A stretch of DNA of 64,000 nucleotides, from the NCBI GenBank assembly GCA_045399315.1, contig DAYVGO010000033.1, positions 1-64,000 of the forward strand. Direction: 5' to 3'. Under the pieces are notes generated by a model. It did no database searches. It worked only from the letters and a program-made list of their open reading frames with translations, and was not told where the DNA came from. Made by a program: the position numbers and the translations under genes. This stretch comes from Arsenophonus sp045399315. Lineage in GTDB: Bacteria; Pseudomonadota; Gammaproteobacteria; Enterobacterales; Enterobacteriaceae. Shown piece by piece: positions 19,040-26,436 of this stretch; the first letter of the stretch is position 1, and each line of letters begins with the position of its first letter.

Positions 19040-19380
19040 ATAAACCTACTTATTGCTATAATTCATACTTGGTGCTATTTTTTATTTGAATGAAAAATTA
19101 AACGCTGAACTTATAACATAGCTGAGATATATGAACATGAAGACAATAAGTTAAATTAGAAAATTAAGGTGATTGACAAGTCAGTTTCAGGATGTGTGAA
19201 TGCGGCTAGCGTCGCGAGAAAGTCAAATCATAGGAATCTATTTTCTTATGTTGTTAGGGACCGTCCGTAATGACTGTAATTCGAACACCGAGAGGCACTC
19301 GGCACACATCACTAAGACTGATTTTCAAACAATTTTAACATTTGTTAGTGTTGAAATTCAGAACGTCACGAGGGGACAAA
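19040..19380. other. Island left part: no intact gene
   Basis: Between the macA relic and the phage-like ORF there is no credible gene. At 19199-19225 the sequence (ATGCGGCTAGCGTCGCGAGA) resembles the 3' end of the next ORF (ATGCGGCTCAGCGTTGCTGAGA at 19645-19666), so it may be the tail of a related small phage gene. A short hairpin CCGAG / CTCGG lies at 19289-19303. Composition is less AT-rich than in the rest of the island, which suggests separate ancestry. Confidence 0.3.
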
Positions 19381-19677
19381 ATGAAACCTACAGTTAGTTA
19401 TGACGGTGAAATCCTCACCATTTCACCGATAAAGATATCAACGGCTACAGACATACTCAATCGCTTTGACAGAAGCGAAATATGTTCGACCTTTGGAGTT
19501 GATACGCTTGCCGTGATGCCGTCAAAAACCAACGAAACTGTCAGCGCTTTCAACATATACATGAACGGCAATCACACCACAGCTTTCCATCTCGTTAAAG
19601 ATTTATTGAGTTGTTTCCATCGCTCGAAGTTAAAGGATATGTGGATGCGGCTCAGCGTTGCTGAGAGGTTAATATGA
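19381..19677 (+). CDS. Small phage-type hypothetical protein
   Basis: A 98-aa ORF starting MKPTVSYDGEILTISPIKI, with a good ribosome binding site (GAGGGG, 5 bases before the ATG). I do not recognise the family. The protein is soluble with no membrane helix and ends in MWMRLSVAERLI. Its TGA overlaps the ATG of the next small ORF (ATGA), the coupling typical of phage early operons. Base composition is more balanced than in the flanking genes. The nearby integrase relics support a prophage origin (inference). It may be intact but functionless outside its operon. Confidence 0.5.
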   Translation: MKPTVSYDGEILTISPIKISTATDILNRFDRSEICSTFGVDTLAVMPSKTNETVSAFNIYMNGNHTTAFHLVKDLLSCFHRSKLKDMWMRLSVAERLI

Positions 19678-19850
19678 AGACTATTATTGTTGATGAAAAT
19701 AAACCTGATATCAGGTGGGAATACAACCAGGAGCCCAGAGGAGGCAGATTAGCCCGAGGATGATTGAAAGACGGTACGCAGGACAAAATTGTTGCCGCCC
19801 TTCAGGAAGCATTAGAAGAAGCTAAACATCAATATTTACTAACGGGATAA
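19674..19850 (+). pseudogene. Small phage-type ORF with an in-frame TGA
   Basis: Starts at the ATGA overlap with the previous ORF, behind AGAGG. It reads MKTIIVDENKPDIRWEYN for 29 codons to a TGA, then stays open in the same frame for another 29 codons (KDGTQDKIVAALQEALEEA) to TAA at 19848-19850. A single stop inside an otherwise coherent 58-codon frame suggests a recent nonsense mutation in a small phage gene; family unknown. Alternatively the first 29 codons are all that is made. Confidence 0.45.
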
Positions 19851-19865
19851 TCAAAATCTGATGCT

Positions 19866-20097
19866 CTATAAGTTATCTGGTAAAGAGAAAACAATATTCC
19901 AGTAACCTGAGGTTGGTATCGTGATGATAAAAAGAAAAGATTTGCTGAAACCACCTAATAAATTAAGAAACGTTTCATTATTTTTATTATAGAAAGAGTA
20001 ATCCAAATCATCCATGAGCAATATTGGTTTGATAAGAACAAGTAATTGACAGTGTAACACCGTGCTAAAAGTAATCTACAGTTCTAATATGAGACAT
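19866..20097 (-). pseudogene. DUF1883-like small protein, decayed
   Basis: Starting at the ATG at 20097-20095 behind AGGAAAG, the frame reads MSHIRTVDYF, then a TAG (probably former CAG), then HGVTLSITCSYQTNI. After a one-base frameshift near 20030 it continues LLMDDLDYSFYNKNN, a GGFSKSFLFIITIP segment and SGYWNIVFSL. The order of motifs (valine-rich strand, NxxLMDD, GG..K, IPxSGxWN) is what I know from DUF1883 proteins, small beta-rich proteins of unknown function sometimes fused to TIR domains in defence-like settings. Assignment is by motif memory only. Confidence 0.5.
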
Positions 20098-20318
20098 AAG
20101 TAGACTTTCCTGGTTATTATAAGAACACCAAGGATACCACCGAGACTAATATGGTGAAAAGACAGGCATCAAATAGTTTTGATGTAGTTATGTAATAAGC
20201 TTTTTAACAATACGAAGTTAATGTAATTGTTGTGTTCATTCGCCTGAAAGAGTTAAAAATAGGCAATTGCACAAGAGGAACAAAAACTTTGAAAATAAGC
20301 ACGAATAACACTTTTGAG

Positions 20319-20663
20319 CTAAAGTATCGATATTACGCCATCATTTACACACTTTGTACATATATAGTGAAACAGATCATCGCTATCAGAAACAGTGTCA
20401 TAAGTAAACAAACGTACCCGAAGCAAATTTGTATGTTTGTACTTTTTAAACTCACGATGAAAACGTTTAGTACTCTTGATTTTTTCCTGAAGTTCAGAAA
20501 TAAAATTTTTATTAATATGTCTTTGCTCCTCGAGGAAAACAATTATGTCATATAATTCATATGACTTATCAATCATTTTCTGTATTTTTTCTCTGACGTC
20601 ATCACTCACTTTTTTATCAAATATCTTTTTACCAAGGAGGCAATATCTTTTGTGATTTGCCAT
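20319..20663 (-). CDS. Hypothetical helical protein
   Basis: A 114-aa ORF, MANHKRYCLLGKKIF..., rich in Lys, Glu and Ile, with a long predicted helical or coiled-coil stretch (residues ~18-70). No membrane segment, no motif I recognise and no convincing ribosome binding site. An overlapping plus-strand frame exists but looks random, so I favour this strand. Its neighbours are the DUF1883-like pseudogene (same strand, downstream) and an integrase relic, so it is probably a former island passenger gene. It could equally be non-functional. Confidence 0.4.
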   Translation of the reverse strand: MANHKRYCLLGKKIFDKKVSDDVREKIQKMIDKSYELYDIIVFLEEQRHINKNFISELQEKIKSTKRFHREFKKYKHTNLLRVRLFTYDTVSDSDDLFHYICTKCVNDGVISIL

Positions 20664-20787
20664 GCGGCACTAGCAGGCATAATTAAATTCTCATTTCTGT
20701 TTGCTGGTGGTCATAAAAGTATAACAGATTCTGTTGCTGGGGAGTAACAGATCCACTGCCGTCTGAGGTGGTAAAACAAACCTATGA

Positions 20788-21234
20788 ATGATATTTACGG
20801 TACATTATATACATCGACAAAAAGTCAAAGAAAAAGAGGCTTCCCACGTTGCGATACTAATAGGTACAGAGTCAAAGCGAATTATTGATGAAAGCAAAGA
20901 TAATATCGCAAGTCCATATGTAGTACATAGATTACTTAAAACTTATAGCAATCCAATCAGTAGTAAAGTTAAACAACCAACTCAAGTAGCTCCTGATTAT
21001 CTTAGCAGATCATTCTCATTGCTTAGAGATAAAGTTGGAGTATGTGCTGAATTACCATTAGAGCAAAGACCAACTTTCCATAAAATTAGAGCATTAGCTA
21101 CACATTTATTTAAACAATAAGGAATAGATCCACAGGCCAGAATAGTAGATAGTGATGCTAAATCAACAAAAATTTACACTCAAAACCATGTAGGTTGGGT
21201 TAGTGTTCCACACGCAGAAATAAGGGTCATTTAA
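20788..21234 (+). pseudogene. C-terminal part of a phage integrase (tyrosine recombinase), decayed
   Basis: Reads as the catalytic half of a lambda-type integrase: YVVHRLLKTYSN, then RPTFHKIRALATHLFKQ (the HxxR box), an in-frame TAA at 21118-21120 where the family has Gln, then GIDPQARIV and STKIYTQNH with the catalytic tyrosine. It ends at TAA 21232-21234. Sequence upstream (20750-20787, DPLPSEVVKQTYE) looks like more of the same gene in another frame, so the N-terminal half is lost or scrambled. The enzyme would have excised or inserted a prophage; it is dead here. Confidence 0.75.
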
Positions 21235-21366
21235 TGGTGTAAAACTATTCCTAACTCATTGATTCTTATAATGCAAAAATTCTCCAAAATACCATGTTTA
21301 CATGTGCAGTTTATCTATATTTATATATTAAATATCAATAAGTTAAACAAAATTTGATTGCCGTCA

Positions 21367-21410
21367 TGGGGTATCGGGGGGGCGGAGGTTCAATCCTCTC
21401 ATACCACCCA
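21367..21410 (+). other. tRNA-Gln-like scar (possible attachment site)
   Basis: The first 10 bases, TGGGGTATCG, are identical to the 5' end of enterobacterial tRNA-Gln as I know it. Then GGAGGTTCAATCCTCT resembles a T-arm and loop, followed by ATACCACCCA, which resembles its 3' acceptor strand with a 2-base insertion. The D-arm and anticodon arm are missing, so it cannot be a working tRNA. Lying 130 bases after the integrase relic and directly before a strong terminator, it is probably a tRNA remnant left by integration and excision at a tRNA gene (inference). Confidence 0.45.
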
Positions 21411-21422
21411 GGATTTTATAAG

Positions 21423-21451
21423 AAAACCAATCAGTTATGATTGGTTTTTTT
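21423..21451 (+). terminator. Strong intrinsic terminator
   Basis: A 10-bp stem AAACCAATCA / TGATTGGTTT with a GTTA loop runs into a T8 tract. This is one of the best terminators in the window. It ends whatever transcript ran through the tRNA-Gln-like scar just upstream, which supports the view that the scar was once a real tRNA gene. Confidence 0.8.
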
Positions 21452-22076
21452 GTGCCTGAAATTTACTGGTGGTAAAACCGGGGTAAATATTTACTTTGTA
21501 CTGAATTAAGTAAAATAATCCTACTGAATTACTAACAATAACATTGGCAAACCAAATGGAGACGGGTTTTAATTTGTTATCTATTTTAGCTTAACAACTA
21601 TAATTGAATGTACGACACTTCTTACCAAACGAAATCAAAAAATCAAAAAAAAGCCAGCTAAGTTGGCCAAAACACATAGGAAAAAATAACGATGTAAGAT
21701 AAATAAACAAAATATAAAGCCATTCAAATCTTGTGGATAACGAAACATAACACAAATTTGCTCGAATATTGATCTAAAAATTAATTAGTTTGATATCCAT
21801 CACAGGTTAATACTCTAAATCATAAAAAATGCCAAGGTTCTAACTTAATGAAAAATGGATATGGTAAATAATTTGCCCTTTTCGGTAATAATCTGGTACA
21901 AACTGCTCATCTAATCTCAATAACCAAGACAAATTATTTACTCACTCTTAGCCAATCAACCGATATTCAATGATTAAAAGTGGTAAAGAAAGAGATCAAC
22001 TACAACAGCAATAATAGCTCCACTAACAAGCAAAGGAAAAATTTTGGTCTAATGAAGCTTCATAGTAATTTAGTAG
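21452..22076. other. Degenerate AT-rich stretch with one minus-strand terminator
   Basis: No intact gene. At 21644-21668 the minus strand shows GCCAACTTAGCTGGC followed by T8, a terminator-like hairpin with one A-C mismatch. It could have ended the decayed membrane-protein gene read leftward from about 22310. Around 21990-22060 the minus strand encodes LLVSGAIIAVVVDLFLYHF, a membrane-helix-like piece in another frame, probably part of the same ruined gene. Confidence 0.35.
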
Positions 22077-22310
22077 TCAAATCAGACAAAATTTAGCAAT
22101 CTGATAACTGAAAGAAAAAAATAAAAATAAAGGAAAATTTCTATTTTTATGATGATTGATAAAAATAAAGCAGACAACTGAAATAGAAGCCACCAACTGG
22201 GATACATTTAGCATTAACAAACAGCATAAGCCAAGCTTATTGACGAAACTCCTGAGCAAAATAGTGATTAAACTAATAAAAACGTTTATAGATATGTACA
22301 GTTTAGGCAA
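22077..22310 (-). pseudogene. Decayed membrane-protein fragment
   Basis: A 77-codon frame with a TTG start encodes two or three hydrophobic helices (YISINVFISLITILL, LVASISVVCFIFI, FPLFLFFSFSY) with lysine/asparagine loops. The frame extends upstream of the TTG without a better start and has no ribosome binding site. A further helix appears downstream in another frame near 22000. I read it as the relic of a small polytopic membrane protein of unknown family. A random AT-rich frame is the alternative, since T-rich DNA naturally gives hydrophobic peptides. Confidence 0.25.
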
Positions 22311-22347
22311 TCCATAAATGATATTTAATTATATAGTTAATATTTAA

Positions 22348-22590
22348 TATATCATACATAAAAAATTATTACTGGTTAATTTATTATCGAAATTTATATT
22401 AACAGATTTAGAGAAAAATAATCATATTGACAATGTCACATTGTTGGAATTTGATCTGAGTCAAAATCAGTTAAATTCGCAACAGTGGCAACCTCATGTT
22501 GTCCTGAACAAAGCTGCTCATTTAACATGTTGGTTAAAATTTTACAATCACGATTGGACTGTATACAAATTAACCACAAAAAGTATATAA
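22348..22590 (+). pseudogene. Unrecognised gene fragment without a start codon
   Basis: Frame 1 is open for 80 codons from just after a TAA at 22345 to TAA at 22588-22590. The product has protein-like composition (NVTLLEFDLSQNQLNSQQW, then HLTCWLKFYNHDWTVYKL) but no ATG or GTG near its beginning, so the 5' end has probably been lost. It lies 75 bases before the membrane-protein pseudogene on the same strand and may have been its operon partner. No family recognised. Confidence 0.35.
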
Positions 22591-22664
22591 TATTATTGGA
22601 TGTTTAAACCATCACACAAGTAATCCATTAACCGAAAGAAAATTTGAGTTCAGAGGCGGTTATT

Positions 22665-23608
22665 ATGTCAACATTACGCAATTGGCTTACCAGATGCTTT
22701 CCGACTGATCATCAGAAAACGAGCAAAAGACAAAGTAACAAAACTTCCGCATTTGTACGTGTCGACAAAAGAGGTGCCGCTTATATCCCGTCTAACGAAA
22801 TTGTAGCCTTGCCTAAAGTAAAAGAAATACAAAAGATGGCTAGTTTGATTGTAAAACAGAAAAAAACGTGTTCAAGGAAATAGCTTATTAGCACTTCTTC
22901 TCATTCCCATTTTAGTTAGTGGCTATATTATGATAGTCGCTAATCCCTATCACTACTTTAGATTAGACGGGCACGATGGACAACTTTTATACCTAAAAGT
23001 AGCCACTTATGGTACTTTTTGCCTGTTTTGCACCACCTGATAGATCTGATTGCAAAAAATTTTACCCTTACTAGTGAGGATAAAAAGGATCATATCTATG
23101 CATTGTTAATATTATTATCAATAACATCAATTGTATTTTCTTGGATATACGTGTTTATTGTTTGGATAAAAAACTACATTCCCAGATATTTTTACAGTAA
23201 AAAACATGTAGCTACTTACAATAAAATATGCCAAGCTAAAAATGCTAAAGTACTGAGAAAAACATTATTAAACGGCACTATTGACTGTATGTTGCTTGAT
23301 GCTTTAGAGTCAACGCCTAAGCGTCCGGTTTCGATCAACCTTTCTTCCAAGAAAGCTTACATTAGTATTATCCGATCCCAACGAAAAAGAAGAACCTAAT
23401 AAATATATCTCTTTTCTTCCCGTAAGTCTGCTATTGAGACAAAGATACCTTGTTATTAGAGTTTACAAATATATACCCTAATAAAATAAAAGATTTAAAT
23501 ATCGTAGTTTCTACTGACGAAATTTCTCATATCTCTTGGTTTGATTTTAAACTTTATGATAGTGTCAATAATTCAGTAGTCAGAAGAAAAAAGAAACAGC
23601 AGATATAA
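22665..23608 (+). pseudogene. Two-TM membrane protein, disrupted by four frameshifts
   Basis: With four single-base corrections this becomes one frame of about 314 codons. It starts MSTLRNWLTRCFPTD at 22665 behind AGAGG. The shifts lie in an A7 run near 22860, a T5 run near 23015, a CCC run near 23366 and at about 23492. The reconstructed protein has a basic 70-residue cytoplasmic N-terminus, helix 1 (LLALLLIPILVSGYIMIV), an extracytoplasmic loop, helix 2 (ALLILLSITSIVFSWIYVFIV), then a ~170-residue soluble domain ending in KKKQQI. I do not recognise the family. The order of parts and the absence of other damage imply recent inactivation. Confidence 0.6.
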
Positions 23609-23957
23609 TTAAAATATTAGTATCAATGCTATCAATATGTTATAGCGTAATAACCTTGCTTGATAAGCTATCAAGTAAAGAATAGTAATATAATGCATTA
23701 TATACGTAGCTTGTCCTAATAGTAAAGCAGACGTTATACTGGGTAAAATCATAAAATTACAAGCAGTTAGAGAAAATATGAAAAGCCAGCAGATTTAAAG
23801 AAATAGAAATAATTTTATATTTAGCCAAAAATTATTTATTAAAGTCCATTTTTGTAATATATAAAATTAAGTAAATATAAAAATATATTTCTACTATTAT
23901 TCACAATGAAAATTGAGATTCTATTAAACCTTCACATTTAAATATTAATAAGCATAG
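23609..23957. other. Low-complexity AT-rich spacer
   Basis: About 350 bases dominated by A/T runs, with no open frame longer than about 20 codons that looks coding on either strand and no clear hairpin terminator. Confidence 0.3.
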
Positions 23958-24188
23958 AAAACTTTAGTTTTAGTTGCATTTTTCCGTATTGGCTTATTAA
24001 TCGCATGTTATTACGGTGGTCAAATCCGAGCAAAAACTCGTTGGAATGAAATGCCATTGTCGACAACTGTTAGTTATAAAAGCGCTTAACCACACACAAA
24101 ACCAGGTAGTTTAGTTGTAGTAATTAATCATGACAATATGATTTATATTAATTCTACTCATGCAGCTAACGCGGTAAGGTTAAAATGA
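23958..24188 (+). pseudogene. Unrecognised membrane-anchored gene fragment
   Basis: One frame runs 77 codons with a single TAA at 24087-24089. It encodes a membrane helix (LVAFFRIGLLIACYYGG), a basic segment (QIRAKTRWNEMPLSTTV) and, after the stop, PGSLVVVINHDNMIYINST. The stop replaces a likely CAA codon. There is no start codon or ribosome binding site, so the 5' end is missing. Same strand as the two-TM pseudogene, possibly from the same former operon. Family not recognised. Confidence 0.35.
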
Positions 24189-24225
24189 CAATTGCTTATC
24201 CTGCCCGAAAAGTAGATTGAGATGT

Positions 24226-24479
24226 TTAAATAATTTTAAAATCTCTCGTTGATACAAAATGTTCAAAATAATGAATGTTAATCGTACTCCATAGACTAGC
24301 ATATTTGTACTTATCTAAAGCCCCTGATTTCCGGGCGTTAAGGACAACAGTATCTTAACACACTTCTGCACTGAGTTCTAAATATTCAGGAGAAAAAATA
24401 TAATCAGGTTAAGCTATACGGCGAGTGTATTCAGTTGCAATATGAGAAGTGTGAACGAAACTTGTAAAGTTTTTTTCAT
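24226..24479 (-). pseudogene. 84-codon unrecognised gene, inactivated
   Basis: If the A7 run directly after the ATG at 24479-24477 is read as A8, a single frame follows: MKKNFTSFVHTSHIATEYT, ... PDYIFSPEYLELSAEVC, ... NARKSGALDKYKYASLWST, ... TRDFKII and a TAA at 24228-24226. It is interrupted only by two TAA codons, both plausible former CAA (after RRIA and after AEVC). No membrane helix is apparent and the family is unknown. Coherent composition over 84 codons argues for a real, recently lost gene. Confidence 0.4.
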
Positions 24480-24614
24480 AAAAATTTATTCCATATTTTA
24501 TAAATAGATAAATTTATACCATAATTTGTAAATGCCGATCGAAAACTGATCTAATTTTAGAATTTGTCAATGTTCAGCCACCTTGCGGTGAACGATAGCA
24601 AGCCTACAACATGA
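24480..24614. other. Non-coding spacer
   Basis: AT-rich bases upstream of the 84-codon pseudogene; nothing coding is seen. A small imperfect palindrome lies at 24580-24590 (CACCTTGCGGTG). Confidence 0.25.
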
Positions 24615-24902
24615 ACCCATATTGAAGAGCAACTCAAAGCCTAAAAGGATATTGCCCCGAACTGACACAAGATCAACTTGTAACAGCTGTGTGATTGGTG
24701 GTGGGAATATCTGAAAAGAATACTGCTTTTGTTAGATCTGTCACCTACGTCACAGTTAGCAAAACTATTGCAAGAAGTAAAAAAATATGAAGTTAATTCT
24801 ATAATCTATTTACGTTCTATTTTTCAGGCCTCCCTTGCGGGACTAAAATTTACCAAAAATCTTTTCATACATTTCAGTTGGCAATTTCTCGCGACTCTCT
24901 AA
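24615..24902 (+). pseudogene. Decayed unrecognised ORF
   Basis: A single frame carries protein-like sequence broken by TAA, TGA and TAA stops. It reads IEEQLKA, then KDIAPN, HKINL, and a 72-codon open part starting QLCDWWWEYLKRILLLLDL with SQLAKLLQEVKKYEVNSII, up to TAA at 24900-24902. The tryptophan-rich and leucine-rich stretch and the matching frame across the stops suggest an old gene. No homologue recognised and confidence is low. Confidence 0.3.
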
Positions 24903-25288
24903 GTTTGGTAGGGTATGGCGATTTAATTTGTAAAATTTTTAAAGCGGAAATATTTTTCCAACACGAAATCGGTAGACGGGTGCGAGAAAATTAATTTTTC
25001 GGGGTAAAATTTTTATTTTGCAATCATTCTATATATGATATGTTAGATTAAAATTTCTAGCTAAAATACTGAGCCGTCAGACCCAACACATAGGATTATT
25101 AGTCATAAAAAATATAGACTAATTACCATTGAAATCTCCACAATAATTTTATACAAATAAAGAAGATGACCTGAGTATCATTAAACATCAGATAAGTTAT
25201 TAAATTGAAAATTAAGTATTTATGGATAAACCAAAATAATTCAATGTGCTCTATTTTAAACTTTTCACACCTTTAGGGAATAGAAAGT
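24903..25288. other. Non-coding spacer before the effector pseudogene
   Basis: 386 bases without coding signal. Two copies of a CTCGCG / GCGAGAAA-type motif occur around 24890 and 24982, but no clear repeat or terminator is formed. The promoter of the following effector pseudogene should lie near its right end. Confidence 0.25.
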
Positions 25289-25980
25289 ATGTCATATGTA
25301 AACCTGAATGCAGAACGTTGTTCGACATTTGCTCGTCATATAATGGATATTAATAATATAGAAGCTAAAAATTCAGCGGCTTCACCTAAAGGACTGCTTG
25401 AATATATAATAAATTTTTTACTGCTGGAGGAGTTGAAAAAGAATTATCTAAGTAATACGATAATTTCATTCAAGCAGTAACTACCTCTATTGAAGAAAAT
25501 AACGCTGATCCAAACTCATATCATTTACCTGAGAAAATGGAATTTAATTTCAAAGGATGTTTAGTAACAATTATCTTCTGCGATTCTGATCCGGATAAAG
25601 TAACTATTAAAGTTGAAGGACAAAAAGGAAAGTGCTTTACTTCAGAAATAAGTGAGAAGGAATTTAAAAATGTCGCTATCTTATTGTTATTGTAAAAACA
25701 GCTTAATTTAAACATTAACATGAAAGAGGGAAAAATAGATTTATCAAATATAAATCTATCCGGGAAAAATTTATCGGGAATTTATTTAGAAGGAGCTAAT
25801 TTAGAAAACGCCAATATGATGAGTTCAACATTCAATAAAGCAAAATTAATTCAAACAAATCTAAACGGAGCAAAGCTGGAAAAAGTTGCCTGGATCTATC
25901 CTGATGAAGCAAAAGGAAGAAAAGCAATGAGTGTAGCCTTGAATAGTACAGCCTACAAAATATTAACTGGGCAAATATAG
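25289..25980 (+). pseudogene. PipB/PipB2-like type III secretion effector with pentapeptide repeats, inactivated
   Basis: Reconstructed as one ~230-codon frame. Residues 1-60 contain AASPKGLLEYIINF followed, after restoring one T in the T6 run near 25415, by TAGGVEKELSK. This matches the N-terminal region of Salmonella PipB (SATSPRGILEWFVNFFTCGG) that carries the secretion/translocation signal. A middle domain (FKGCLVTIIFCDSDPDKV) also aligns with PipB. The C-terminal part (from 25726) has about ten pentapeptide repeats (DLSNI NLSGK NLSGI YLEGA). Inactivating changes: the T deletion, TAA at 25453 and TAA at 25693. PipB proteins are injected by the SPI-2 secretion system into host cells; no secretion genes are in the window. 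Confidence 0.75.
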
Positions 25981-25985
25981 GCAAA

Positions 25986-26346
25986 CATTATCATTGTGTT
26001 TTCGTGCATACAGAAGCATGGTATAGAGCTGATAGAACATCAACAGAAAAAGTAAGGAAAAATGTGTGTTAATGATAGCACAGCTTGAAAACAGAATTAC
26101 GCCGAACGGGAATTGAAAACTTTCGTTTCCATGATTTAAGGCACACATGGACTATCTGATTAGCACAATCTGTGCGTTACATTATCGGCATTACTAGAAA
26201 TAGGTGACTGTGGGTCAATTGAAATGGTACCTAGATATGCCAACCTAGCACGCAACTGAGCATACTAAAAAATCGATACTCTTATGGATATAAATGACAC
26301 AAATATGTCACAAACAAACCTCAATGAGATCTCTAAAGCTGTATAA
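25986..26346 (+). pseudogene. Second phage/island integrase relic, beside the tRNA genes
   Basis: Pieces in different frames give the C-terminal half of a tyrosine recombinase: VHTEAWYRADRTSTEKVRK, then RRTGIENFRFHDLRHTW (the HxLRHT box with catalytic His and Arg), LSALLEIGDCGSIEMV, RYANLA (around the catalytic Tyr) and a tail KIDTLMDINDTNMSQ ending at TAA 26344-26346. Several stops and shifts make it non-functional. It ends 15 bases from the 3' end of the tRNA-Thr-like gene, the classic position of an island integrase next to its tRNA attachment site. It is clearly different in sequence from the integrase relic at 20.8 kb. Confidence 0.75.
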
Positions 26347-26360
26347 CCCATTGAATTAAT

Positions 26361-26436
26361 CGGTGCCGGCTACCGGAGTTGAACTCATGATCTACTGATT
26401 ATAAGTCAGTTGTTCTACCGACTGAGCTAAGCCGGC
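26361..26436 (-). tRNA. Degenerate tRNA-Thr-like gene with UAU anticodon
   Basis: 76 bases fold as a cloverleaf with a perfect 7-bp acceptor stem (GCCGGCT / AGCCGGC), a 5-bp anticodon stem (ACTGA / TCAGT) and loop CTTATAA, so the anticodon is TAT. The body is otherwise very like enterobacterial tRNA-Thr(UGU), whose loop is CTTGTAA. The D-stem has one mismatch, the T-stem (ATGAG / CCGGT) has two, and the 3' end is CCG instead of CCA. This is probably a decaying tRNA-Thr copy, perhaps brought in as the attachment site of the neighbouring island. A functional tRNA reading the Ile codon AUA is possible but unlikely given the damaged arms. Confidence 0.6.

Noticed and set aside
20232..20555. 107-codon plus-strand ORF opposite the helical hypothetical protein
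   Set aside because: GTG start without ribosome binding site and low-complexity composition; the opposite strand looks more protein-like.
21644..21668. CRISPR-like or repeat element suspected from A-runs with a palindrome
   Set aside because: Only one copy and no regular spacer array; it fits a terminator on the minus strand. No CRISPR array is visible anywhere in the window.
25521..26148. Minus-strand ORFs of 61-66 codons over the effector and second integrase relics
   Set aside because: Shadows of the plus-strand relics; products are hydrophobic low-complexity peptides.
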